A stretch of 56,196 nucleotides of DNA. Origin: Xenorhabdus kozodoii (GTDB taxonomy: Bacteria > Pseudomonadota > Gammaproteobacteria > Enterobacterales > Enterobacteriaceae). A program made the position numbers and the translations under genes. Under the pieces are notes generated by a model. That model did not search any database. It was given only the letters and a program-made list of their open reading frames with translations, and was not told the DNA's origin. Shown here one piece after another: positions 1 through 7,341 of the stretch. Numbering within the stretch: the stretch's first letter is position 1; every line of letters starts with the position of its first letter. The stretch is from the NCBI RefSeq assembly GCF_002632875.1, contig NZ_NJCX01000025.1:1-56196 (forward strand), written 5' to 3'.

Positions 1-319
1 CCCAATGGTTGATTCATGTGCTGGACAAAAGGAATAAATGCATTGCTTTTTAGCGTGTTACTTGTGCGCAAGGGGCTGAGCAAGCAGACGCCAAATCTGG
101 CGTCTGATTAGATATCAATGAGTTATCACTAAAATGGGCTTTCAAATCCCAATTGGCGCGATCAGCCAAAAATTTGTTCGATCGGAACTGAGCCAAAGTG
201 AGGACCTCGGATAAATCAAGGAGTTAGGTTAAAGGGGAGGATTGTTCCCTTTTTAGCTCATTATGTTCTATCGGTAGAGGAGTAGATTTTATTGTATGAA
301 AAAAACCGCACGAGACGGG
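1..319. other. Intergenic stretch at left edge
   Basis: I see no convincing coding frame here. A perfect 9-bp inverted repeat (CAGACGCCA / TGGCGTCTG, 85-93 and 98-106) forms a hairpin but has no T-run on either side, so it is only a weak terminator candidate. The rest is AT-rich and unassigned. It lies downstream of the minus-strand toxin gene, so it could hold that operon's 3' end. Confidence 0.4.
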
Positions 320-694
320 TCAGTTTAGATAAGAGGATAGCGGCATTTTAAACGGAGGATGACCAGAGAAATCCACTACTTTTAGCTCGTCAGGAACTAG
401 CTGATTTATGTAATGAAGAACATACTCAGAAGTTCTATCGCCGAATGGTTTAGAGAGATCATATTCAACAACACCAATGTGGTAATGCCATAACTTATGC
501 TGCTGGGCAAATTTCACCTTTGTGGGGAAAAAAGGGTCATCTTTGTCAACATCATCAGATGATTTATTCCTGCCCTCCAACTCACGCAGCCCATTTTGTT
601 GAGTATGCTTAATAAATGCCAAAATTTTCTTTTTATCTTCAATCGGATAATTAAGGATTTCTTTAGCGAACTGGATACCTATTTTAACAATCAT
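320..694 (-). CDS. Putative toxin of a Panacea-type toxin-antitoxin pair
   Basis: A protein of about 124 residues starting at the ATG at 694, with an alternative TTG at 703. It overlaps the end of the upstream Panacea-domain gene by 11 nt, the usual arrangement of a coupled toxin-antitoxin operon. The central and C-terminal part (a Trp-His-Tyr-His-Ile-Gly stretch, then an Arg-Thr-Ser-Glu-Tyr segment before a hydrophobic strand) recalls the small beta-rich fold of RelE/YafO-like ribonuclease toxins. This is a resemblance by eye, not an assignment. Panacea proteins are known to neutralise many unrelated toxins, so the mechanism cannot be read from the partner. The pair lies beside prophage tail genes, which fits a phage-carried accessory or defence module. 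Confidence 0.55.
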   Translation of the reverse strand: MIVKIGIQFAKEILNYPIEDKKKILAFIKHTQQNGLRELEGRNKSSDDVDKDDPFFPTKVKFAQQHKLWHYHIGVVEYDLSKPFGDRTSEYVLHYINQLVPDELKVVDFSGHPPFKMPLSSYLN

Positions 695-1316
695 TATCAA
701 CAATTCCTCTCAGCCATTCATCCATATCTTCTATGCTATTAATGTCTGTTGGTACTGCCACAAAGTCATCGTTTACTCTACATTTCAACTTTTCTAAGTC
801 AAAATGAACACTAAAATCCCTCGCACCAAAGAAGCGTCCTTCTTCAGTCACTATGCATTCTTTCAGTAACTTATTATCTATTGCTGATTTTTCACTGTTT
901 GCCTTCGACCAAGCCGAACCAGGTAAGTGAGTAATTCTAGATAAGTAAGTCGCTTCCATACAACCATAAACAGAAACAACGCTATCAATTATCCGGTGCA
1001 TCCAGATATCGTTTGCTGGTATGACTGGTGTCACTTGCTCAATATAGCCATTTTCATAAAATTCTAATGATTCTATGAGGTTACCAATCGTTGAGCCACC
1101 ATATTCTTTCACAGCATGATAAAGGGATGGGATTACTGGCCCGTATTCCCATTTAGCAAAGAATTCATCTACTAATGGTTTATTAAAAATACGCAAGCAC
1201 CATGATTGCGCGAAGAAAATTAACTTCTGCAGCTTCATTGGGGAAAGGTTTGGTATCTGCCCGCTAATCCCTCTTTCGATAAAGGCATTCGCGACAGCGA
1301 CAGTTGAATATGCCAT
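684..1316 (-). CDS. Panacea (DUF4065)-domain antitoxin
   Basis: A 210-residue protein of the SocA/GepA-like Panacea family, recognised from the N-terminal pattern of a hydrophobic helix, then Ser-Pro-Met-Lys-Leu-Gln-Lys-Leu-Ile-Phe-Phe-Ala-Gln, then Trp-Glu-Tyr-Gly-Pro-Val-Ile-Pro-Ser-Leu-Tyr, which is the family signature. The start at 1316 is chosen over an upstream in-frame start at 1340 because AGGAGG lies 5 nt before it. In this family the Panacea domain is the antitoxin half and binds a toxin encoded next to it. Here the downstream gene overlaps by 11 nt and is the likely partner. The GepA branch of the family is known from phages and genomic islands, matching the prophage setting. Confidence 0.8.
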   Translation of the reverse strand: MAYSTVAVANAFIERGISGQIPNLSPMKLQKLIFFAQSWCLRIFNKPLVDEFFAKWEYGPVIPSLYHAVKEYGGSTIGNLIESLEFYENGYIEQVTPVIPANDIWMHRIIDSVVSVYGCMEATYLSRITHLPGSAWSKANSEKSAIDNKLLKECIVTEEGRFFGARDFSVHFDLEKLKCRVNDDFVAVPTDINSIEDMDEWLRGIVDNDC

Positions 1317-1781
1317 CTTGCCTCCTACAATCATGTACATTAATACAGTAATACAGATGAGCTAATGATAGCAGATTGCATGCAGTTGTCTATATCTAAG
1401 AGATCATTTTATAAATGTCAATACCTAAATGACCTTGTACAACCAAAATCATATTTTAGGAAGATGCGCGCACATTCGCAGCATAATCGATATAAAATTC
1501 TGACTAATGGCATCACATTACCGTCACTTTGTATTAAATTCCATACGTGTGATGAGAGTCAAATAAAGTCATCCGTGGTTTGGGATTATGTATTGACCTT
1601 TACCCCCATCATGTTTCATCAGTGGGATATGGATTTTATTAATGTCCTGCCAGTCATTCCATGCCATCCTAATCAGAAGTTCTCTCCAGTATTGATGAAC
1701 CCCTTTATTGATGTTCACAGGCGGAGAAGTAACCCGCCTTCATAGATATAAAACCACTGAAATATAATTGGAGGTAATACT
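1317..1781. other. Intergenic region between the toxin-antitoxin operon and the lectin gene
   Basis: About 465 bp. An open frame exists on the plus strand (1365-1745), but it has no clear ribosome-binding site and its residue composition resembles no family I know, so I do not call it a gene. The region probably contains divergent promoters for the toxin-antitoxin operon (minus) and the lectin (plus). The lectin is preceded by GGAGG at about 1770-1774. Confidence 0.4.
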
Positions 1782-2165
1782 ATGTACGATTGGTCTGGAA
1801 CTGTGCCAGGAAAAGCCGAAAAAGGTCAACCCACAGGGCTTATTCTCAAGGCGGGAGATGTAATATCTATTATTGCAACAGGATGGATAAAATACGGCCA
1901 TCCAGATAATTACTGGGGAGCACCTCAGAGCTCTATCCCTACCAACCCAAGGCCAGTACCTATCATCTCACTAGTAGCTAAAATCGGAAACAGCGCCTAC
2001 AAAATAGGAAATGGTGTGCTTCATAAAACAGTTCCTGTGGATGGAGAGCTAATACTTTTATTCAATGATGCCCCTGGTACGTTTAGTGATAATTCAGGTG
2101 AATTTCACGTCGATATAAAAATAGAATCCCGATATAACCCAGATTACCTTGAAGAAATAAAATAA
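1782..2165 (+). CDS. pllA: PA-IL/LecA-like galactose-binding lectin (PllA type)
   Basis: A 127-residue soluble protein of the PA-IL (LecA) family, the calcium-dependent galactose lectins known from Pseudomonas aeruginosa and Photorhabdus. The N-terminal strands (Trp4-Ser-Gly; Gly25-Asp-Val-Ile-Ser-Ile) and the C-terminal calcium loop (Asn95-Asp-Ala-Pro-Gly-Thr100-Phe-Ser-Asp-Asn-Ser-Gly106) align with LecA. By that alignment Tyr38, Asp96, Thr100 and Asn104 match calcium/sugar ligands, while LecA Asn107 is replaced by Asp103. The LecA His50/Gln53 sugar-contact segment is different here, so specificity may have shifted. GGAGG precedes the start. There is no signal peptide, as in LecA. It sits beside phage tail-fibre genes on the opposite strand, as a cargo gene would. 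The family call is firm; the ligand is inferred. Confidence 0.85.
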   Translation: MYDWSGTVPGKAEKGQPTGLILKAGDVISIIATGWIKYGHPDNYWGAPQSSIPTNPRPVPIISLVAKIGNSAYKIGNGVLHKTVPVDGELILLFNDAPGTFSDNSGEFHVDIKIESRYNPDYLEEIK

Positions 2166-2178
2166 ATAACAAAAATTC

Positions 2179-2202
2179 TAACCCGCAATTTTCTGCGGGT
2201 TA
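2179..2202 (+). terminator. Hairpin after the lectin gene
   Basis: Inverted repeat TAACCCGC / GCGGGTTA with an 8-nt loop, 13 bp after the lectin stop codon. The T-run after it is weak. Confidence 0.55.
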
Positions 2203-2219
2203 ATGATTCTTCTGTGGCA

Positions 2220-2339
2220 TCACCCCACCAGTTCAGATAATTCGATATCAGACGCCAATTTTTGTTTTTGATTCCACACCGAATCTTCCGGCATCTGGAC
2301 GCGGACAGAAATAGACCGACCGGTGGGAATGTCAATTGG
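2220..2339 (-). pseudogene. Short coding fragment, possibly from a tail-fibre or assembly gene
   Basis: An open frame of 39 codons with no start codon before the upstream TAG, ending in TGA at 2220-2222. The peptide (Pro-Ile-Asp-Ile-Pro-Thr-Gly-Arg-Ser ... Glu-Leu-Val-Gly) has the composition of a real protein end and lies just after the fibre-assembly gene on the same strand. I cannot name the family. It may be a remnant of a second fibre or assembly gene left by recombination in this variable part of the tail module, or chance. Confidence 0.25.
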
Positions 2340-2364
2340 CTATAGGGCACTCAGCCCCTGATTG

Positions 2365-2787
2365 TTATTCTGGCGCTTTCGGCCAGTCAATTTCTGGTGC
2401 TGTCGAACAGTCGACGCGGTTCAGTAACACACAGTATTTTTTCCATGCTGTTAGCAATGTCAGCTCTGCGTTCGTCGCCATTTTCAAATCGACGGCGTAT
2501 TGGAGTGGGGCAATAGAGTTTGCAGCTTGCGACATGCGTGATTGTTTCTGAGACTCAGCCTGTTGCTGTAATTCAGCCGGTGTTGGCGGCGGAATATCGA
2601 CCCACGCAATTTTACCATCGGCGGAACCCAACATTTTTCCCGCGGGTGGGTGCGTTATGTAGTAGCTGCGTAATTCCTCATCTGTCAGTTCATACGCATC
2701 ATCTGGCCACGTTCCAGCAGATTGATAGGCCGCCAAAAATTTTACCGGATAAAAACCCGTTGTTTTTGGAGAGAAATATATACTCAT
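2365..2787 (-). CDS. Phage tail fibre assembly protein (Tfa family)
   Basis: About 140 residues from the ATG at 2787, one base after the stop of the tail-fibre gene. An in-frame upstream start at 2829 lies inside that gene and is less likely. The N-terminus (Ser-Ile-Tyr-Phe-Ser-Pro-Lys) and the helical C-terminus (Leu-Thr-Ala-Trp-Lys-Lys-Tyr ... Ile-Asp-Trp-Pro) are typical of Mu gpU/lambda Tfa chaperones. These proteins help the fibre trimerise and often stay attached near the fibre tip. It is the last gene of the minus-strand tail operon. Its partner fibre is short, so the chaperone may be paired with a recently exchanged fibre end. Confidence 0.75.
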   Translation of the reverse strand: MSIYFSPKTTGFYPVKFLAAYQSAGTWPDDAYELTDEELRSYYITHPPAGKMLGSADGKIAWVDIPPPTPAELQQQAESQKQSRMSQAANSIAPLQYAVDLKMATNAELTLLTAWKKYCVLLNRVDCSTAPEIDWPKAPE

Positions 2788-2788
2788 A

Positions 2789-3424
2789 TCAGTACCCCAT
2801 ACAGATAACAGAAATGACATTACCCCCACCCGACCAGTTGAATATTCGGATGCCCCACGCTCCCTCGTTTGTATACGTGGGAGCTATGGTAATATCGCCA
2901 ATACCATCCCGAGGTGTCAGTATTGCTGCGGAAAACAGATTAGGGAACGCGAACGGCAGTGGATATACATAGCCCCGCGGAGCTGTTCCCGGCACATCAC
3001 ATTCAAATGATTGTAAAATCAGTCCAGATGGAAATGTTGCGTATAACCCTCGGGATGTGCTGCTCGCCAGAGTAAAAAACGACATATCTGGGATTTGGTT
3101 GCGACCATTCCCGATAGTCCTGTAAACGGAATCCGATAAACCGAGGTTTTTCACAAACTCGTTTTTGTTTGGAATGTCCGCGCCGTTCTTGGATTTTTCC
3201 AGCGCTCCACTGGAAATTAGTTTCCTGATTGCCTCGGATAATTGCGCATCATTATGTTTATTCGGCTGTATTCCAGCCGCTGCCAATGCATTAATTATTT
3301 CTCGCTGGACAGTATTAAACCACGGTGCCTCTAACAACGTCGGTGGCACACCTGCGGCCACATTTCCATTCGTGAATTCACCATTACTGTCAGCGGTATT
3401 TGTCACGTCACCTATTTTTTGCAT
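2789..3424 (-). CDS. Short tail fibre protein
   Basis: A 211-residue fibre-like protein. The N-terminus (Met-Gln-Lys-Ile-Gly-Asp-Val-Thr-Asn-Thr-Ala) is the baseplate-proximal start common to many Mu- and P2-like tail fibres. The C-terminus (Gly-Ala-Trp-Gly-Ile-Arg-Ile-Phe-Asn-Trp) resembles the gp53-like C-terminal fibre domain. At 211 residues it is much shorter than typical fibres of 400-900, so the shaft is largely missing. GAGGA precedes the start. It lies between gp48 and the Tfa gene, the standard order. It could be a naturally short fibre or a deletion product; the reading frame is intact. Confidence 0.75.
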   Translation of the reverse strand: MQKIGDVTNTADSNGEFTNGNVAAGVPPTLLEAPWFNTVQREIINALAAAGIQPNKHNDAQLSEAIRKLISSGALEKSKNGADIPNKNEFVKNLGLSDSVYRTIGNGRNQIPDMSFFTLASSTSRGLYATFPSGLILQSFECDVPGTAPRGYVYPLPFAFPNLFSAAILTPRDGIGDITIAPTYTNEGAWGIRIFNWSGGGNVISVICMGY

Positions 3425-3483
3425 AGAAAATCCTCACTCAGTTAAGGTGATTAATAAATGATTAATAAATTTAAATTGAATTA

Positions 3484-4080
3484 TTACTGGTTATAACCAA
3501 ATTGAAGAATGGTATGGGATGGGCTAATTTTTCGGAATTGGCATTCGAGTTTTTTATTTCCCCATGAACGCAATGGATCACCGCAATAACTCCCGCCTGC
3601 GACGGCGTAATTCGTGGTGGTTGTCGGCGCATTAATACGCCAGACAAACGGCCACTCATCACCATTAATCGCCGCACCACAGGCAGACATGCCAGCGCGA
3701 GCCTGCCTAAATTCGGTGATCGTTATTTTAAATCCGAGTTCAGCCGCCAGACCGATAAAATACTCATTGGACTGGCCACCCGTTCGCAGCAATTTAGAAA
3801 CAACAGATTTTTGCCGCAATGAGATACTATCAATTTCCCCAATCGCACAGGCATCAGGCAGTCCCAACGATTTTTCCCACTCCGGTAACATAATGGTTGC
3901 CGTCGCAGGAAAACTACCCTCTAGCAACTGATGCCCATCCTGATCACTCCGATGGTAACTACGCGCCATAGCACGGATAACCGCACTCATTATCGATTTT
4001 GGCTGCCGTGTCCATGCCATGCCTGTTGGCAATAGCCCATTCAACGCAGCGGTATAATCATTCACACTATATTGTTTCAT
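3484..4080 (-). CDS. Mu gp48-like baseplate protein (DUF2313)
   Basis: A 198-residue protein matching the family of Mu gp48, which follows gp47 in the Mu tail operon. Visible hallmarks are the N-terminal Leu-Leu-Pro-Thr-Gly-Met-Ala-Trp segment, the central Leu-Pro-Glu-Trp-Glu-Lys-Ser-Leu-Gly-Leu-Pro-Asp and a Cys-rich C-terminus (Leu-Glu-Cys-Gln-Phe). It starts at an ATG overlapping the gp47 stop by 4 nt, so the two are translationally coupled. The family makes the outer part of the baseplate, near where fibres attach. Confidence 0.8.
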   Translation of the reverse strand: MKQYSVNDYTAALNGLLPTGMAWTRQPKSIMSAVIRAMARSYHRSDQDGHQLLEGSFPATATIMLPEWEKSLGLPDACAIGEIDSISLRQKSVVSKLLRTGGQSNEYFIGLAAELGFKITITEFRQARAGMSACGAAINGDEWPFVWRINAPTTTTNYAVAGGSYCGDPLRSWGNKKLECQFRKISPSHTILQFGYNQ

Positions 4081-5216
4081 GTGTATCGCACCTCACCCCG
4101 AATAGGTAATTGACCCACTGACAATTCAATATTGGTTACCGGTGATGTAATCACAAAACCCGCTGTTCCTGGCACATCTGCAATGGCGTATTGCAAATCG
4201 GATATGAATATTCGCCCCGTTCCGTCAGGATTGCCGTGTTCAAACAGCACATTATCAATCGCCGCCTCGATTTTACTCGTGACATCCGTTCCAACATGCG
4301 CGATACCAGTAATGGTGAAATTGATAGTGCGTTTTATCGGTGATAATACCCAGACCAACGCCGTTGTTGGTCGCAGCCGATAAATATAATCAGCAACACG
4401 CAATTGATCGCCTGTGGCGTGAACTGCATACGATTCATGGGATGAAACGCCATCTGTACCAATGGGAAAGCCATCCCGCCCGTTATTGTCGCACATAATA
4501 TAAACACCTACCGTTCCCGCGCCCGCCGCTCTGGGTCTGACCCATGCACGGGTAATCCCCGGTACAGCCAATGCCCACTGTTTATAGTCATCATCAGAGC
4601 CACCCTGCGGTGAACCCTGATAGGCGAGTAACATTCTGGAGCGAAAATCTGATTCGCGCTCAATATCAGCCCCACCAGTTATCGCTACGATTGCCGTGCC
4701 CTCAACATCCACACCGGCAATACTCTGGTCGAGCGTTAACACGGTTCCCGCAGGAGCATTGCCTGCAACTCCACCCCCTGAAATATTGTCAGTGATATCA
4801 GGCAATATCCCGATGATACTACTGATTCCACGCCCGTGAGCATCAATACGGGTTTCTGCCACCGTCTGATACTGGTAACCATCCCCCCGGTTCAAAATCG
4901 CGGCAGGCGGAATAATTGCCCCCGCAGTACCCGTAAATTGAAATTTCTCACATCGGGCGGCAGCCGCCGGTTTTCGGTATATTTTTTTCAACGCAGCCCA
5001 GCCTGCCAGCCATTCATCCGTTGATGTAAACGGCGTCGTTTGCCGGGCAATATAATCGAGGTAACCGTAATGCAGATGCGCCATCCCGGCGTCCATATCT
5101 GCCAGAACACCCATATTGGAAAATCGCAATAACGGCCCTGTTTTCTGTAACTCCGATTGTAAAAAACTACGATTTTGCTCGCGTAATTCGGTGAGTGTTT
5201 TTCGTTTAAATGGCAT
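4077..5216 (-). CDS. Mu gp47-like baseplate protein (baseplate J family)
   Basis: About 379 residues from the ATG at 5216, chosen because GGAG lies 7 nt upstream; the longer frame to 5255 lacks this. It is a Baseplate_J-type wedge protein, recognised by the central segment Ala-Ile-Thr-Gly-Gly-Ala-Asp-Ile-Glu-Arg-Glu-Ser-Asp-Phe-Arg-Ser-Arg and the following Gly-Ser-Pro-Gln-Gly-Gly. The family forms the wedges of contractile-tail baseplates. Its start overlaps the gp46-like gene by 11 nt and its end overlaps gp48 by 4 nt. The length is normal and the frame intact. Confidence 0.88.
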   Translation of the reverse strand: MPFKRKTLTELREQNRSFLQSELQKTGPLLRFSNMGVLADMDAGMAHLHYGYLDYIARQTTPFTSTDEWLAGWAALKKIYRKPAAAARCEKFQFTGTAGAIIPPAAILNRGDGYQYQTVAETRIDAHGRGISSIIGILPDITDNISGGGVAGNAPAGTVLTLDQSIAGVDVEGTAIVAITGGADIERESDFRSRMLLAYQGSPQGGSDDDYKQWALAVPGITRAWVRPRAAGAGTVGVYIMCDNNGRDGFPIGTDGVSSHESYAVHATGDQLRVADYIYRLRPTTALVWVLSPIKRTINFTITGIAHVGTDVTSKIEAAIDNVLFEHGNPDGTGRIFISDLQYAIADVPGTAGFVITSPVTNIELSVGQLPIRGEVRYT

Positions 5217-5652
5217 TTTCTCGCTCCCATACCCAGAAAAACCGCAGATCCTCATTATCCCGTCCGGGACGCTGATAACGAATAATCATATTCAATCTGT
5301 TGGGCCAGACAATTTGAGTGCCGATGTCGATGGAGTCAGCCACACCATCATCTAGCATCCATTGCAGCGCCTCACGCGCATAATCCTCGGCGGCCAATGC
5401 AACTGCTGTAGTGAGTTTTTGTCGGTGTAATAGCCATAAACGGGAACCAATAGGATAATCAGTACCGCTGTCACCCCACCAACCGCGACGATCAGTACCG
5501 TCAATTTCATCATCAGCCCGCGCCTGTCGGTCAGTAAACAGACTAATAATGATGGCGGTTTGCAGGTCATTCCCGGTCATCAAATCCCCGCGCCCAATCG
5601 ACCAGTCTGCATGGATATTTTTCACATCCCACCATGACGTTATGTCACTCAT
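5206..5652 (-). CDS. Mu gp46-like baseplate wedge protein
   Basis: A 148-residue protein of the Mu gp46 family. It has the family's N-terminal half (Asp-Leu-Gln-Thr-Ala-Ile-Ile-Ile-Ser-Leu-Phe-Thr-Asp-Arg) and the Arg-Arg-Gly-Trp-Trp-Gly-Asp segment, followed by the Gly-Ser-Arg-Leu-Trp-Leu-Leu motif. It forms the inner wedge ring next to the spike. The start codon overlaps the preceding spike gene by 4 nt. The frame is intact. Confidence 0.85.
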   Translation of the reverse strand: MSDITSWWDVKNIHADWSIGRGDLMTGNDLQTAIIISLFTDRQARADDEIDGTDRRGWWGDSGTDYPIGSRLWLLHRQKLTTAVALAAEDYAREALQWMLDDGVADSIDIGTQIVWPNRLNMIIRYQRPGRDNEDLRFFWVWERENAI

Positions 5653-6245
5653 CTGACTGTCGCTCCTGTTGTCCTGCTGGTTACGGTCGAACTGCCTGAT
5701 TCAACGCCTGAAACGGGGTGAGTATGGCGATTGTAACTATCACGCAATTGTTTCATAGTAGTTTTATTGCTGTTGCAATTATCAATAATATCGCCGGAAA
5801 CCCGCAATACAGGCGTATTCAATAAAACCTCGGTTGAGGCGTTAATCGTTACCTGAGTGGCATTATTGACTGTAACAGGTTGCCCTCGTGCCTCCACCGT
5901 GATTCCCGATGCAGTCAGCAAAATATGCAGCCCCCACTGGTTATAAATCACAACCTCACCGGGATTTAATCCCTGATGCCGATATTGCTGATGATTGCTG
6001 CCAATCACTACGGCATTGGAGCGATCCCCGCCCAAAAAGGCGAGCAGCACATCAGTGTTCGCGGGCAATCCAGACGAAAAGCCAAACTCGGCGATCCGCT
6101 GGGTGTTATCCCGCACTTCCATTGCGGTCTGATACTGCACCTGCTGGATAACGCCGTTGTCATTACACGTTGTAACCCTACCTAAACCGATCATCATCAT
6201 TGCCCGGCGATATAAATGGCGATATAAATTCTTAACGGCTTCCAT
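5649..6245 (-). CDS. Mu gp45-like baseplate spike protein (gpV-like)
   Basis: About 198 residues from the Met at 6245, where GGAGG lies 10-11 nt upstream. Starts at 6254 or 6266 are also possible, but GGAGG is then too close or missing. It is the tail spike/central hub protein family of Mu gp45, with the OB-fold region around Gly-Phe-Ser-Ser-Gly-Leu-Pro-Ala-Asn-Thr-Asp-Val-Leu-Leu-Ala-Phe-Leu-Gly-Gly-Asp and a C-terminal beta-helical part ending in a His-Thr-His-Pro segment. That segment suggests a metal-binding tip of the kind known for Mu and P2 spikes. It overlaps the gp44 gene. Confidence 0.82.
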   Translation of the reverse strand: MEAVKNLYRHLYRRAMMMIGLGRVTTCNDNGVIQQVQYQTAMEVRDNTQRIAEFGFSSGLPANTDVLLAFLGGDRSNAVVIGSNHQQYRHQGLNPGEVVIYNQWGLHILLTASGITVEARGQPVTVNNATQVTINASTEVLLNTPVLRVSGDIIDNCNSNKTTMKQLRDSYNRHTHPVSGVESGSSTVTSRTTGATVR

Positions 6246-7341
6246 TATTGACATAACCTCCATCACGAGTCTCCATCAGCGTGGAGTAAAATTCATACGG
6301 TTGCACGGTGAACGCAGCAGGCGGCATGAGTGTGAGTTCTGCTCGCGTGCCATCGTCTTTATTGCGAACATACGACACTTCGGATAATAGCCACTGTTCA
6401 GACTCCAGCCCGAACACGGGTAAATGGATTGGGATCAGGGTATTGGGTGTCCACAGCGTTCCGCTGACATCCCGCCAACTGTCAACCAGCACTTTGATCA
6501 CTTTAGCGCGCCCGTAACGGCGGTTCATTTCCCAGTCAATGGATTCCTGTTGTCGCTGGTGTGAGTGCAGGGTGCTTTCGATAATAGTGACATAATTGCG
6601 ATAGCGCATTGATTCGGTTTCAGGATCTTTTGCGGTGGCAATTTCAACCACGCTATACCCCTGCCCCTGAGACAACTCGCTGAGACCGCTGACATTCATA
6701 GACAGCCCGCTGTACTCTGAGAACCGCTCATTCATTGACGACTGATAGTCCGCCATTTCAACGTTTTTACCCTGTTCGACTCCACTGGCAGCCAACTGGT
6801 TACTGACACGGGTCAGAAACAGGTTGCCGTCCGGCGTGTCATAATAGAGCAGGGCTGACCAGCGAGTAATCCGATCAATGATTTCCTGTGAGGATTCCCC
6901 CCAGTTCAGGGTAAATTGCGGCACGGATTTCATATCAGTCACGTCGGAACTCACCTTAATGCCGTACCACTGCGCCAGTTTTTGGGCAATTTGCAATGCC
7001 GTTGCTGAGGTGATCACGTTCTGTGGCCATTTTGCCGAGCAGTCAACCAAATCCTGACATTTACTACGACCGGTCACCCGTATTTGATGGCTGCTCTTAT
7101 TAATGGACGAGTTCCAGATATCGATATACCCCGTAATCACAGGGTCATCACCCAGCAACACCTGACAGGATTGCCCAGCCTCGACCAGTTGTTTTTCACT
7201 GCTGCCGGGATAATAGTCCATCAACATCAGTTCAAAATCAGACGGCAGTCGCTCTATGCCGCGCGTGACTCGGATACTGTCCCAGCCGTAAATCCGCTTG
7301 CCACCAATAACCAATGAGAGTTCATTTGAATTTTGTTTCAT
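6232..7341 (-). CDS. Mu gp44-like baseplate hub protein (gpP)
   Basis: A 369-residue protein of the Mu gpP/gp44 family, the trimeric baseplate hub that carries the spike. Visible family segments are the N-terminal Trp-Asp-Ser-Ile-Arg-Val-Thr-Arg-Gly-Ile-Glu-Arg-Leu-Pro, the Tyr-Ile-Asp segment near residue 75 and Asn-Trp-Gly-Glu-Ser-Ser-Gln-Glu-Ile. The start overlaps the stop of the upstream gp43-like gene in an ATGA. The length is typical. Confidence 0.85.
   Translation of the reverse strand: MKQNSNELSLVIGGKRIYGWDSIRVTRGIERLPSDFELMLMDYYPGSSEKQLVEAGQSCQVLLGDDPVITGYIDIWNSSINKSSHQIRVTGRSKCQDLVDCSAKWPQNVITSATALQIAQKLAQWYGIKVSSDVTDMKSVPQFTLNWGESSQEIIDRITRWSALLYYDTPDGNLFLTRVSNQLAASGVEQGKNVEMADYQSSMNERFSEYSGLSMNVSGLSELSQGQGYSVVEIATAKDPETESMRYRNYVTIIESTLHSHQRQQESIDWEMNRRYGRAKVIKVLVDSWRDVSGTLWTPNTLIPIHLPVFGLESEQWLLSEVSYVRNKDDGTRAELTLMPPAAFTVQPYEFYSTLMETRDGGYVNNGSR

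Noticed and set aside
1365-1745. Plus-strand frame of 126 codons
   Set aside because: No ribosome-binding site, unusual composition and no family resemblance; treated as intergenic.
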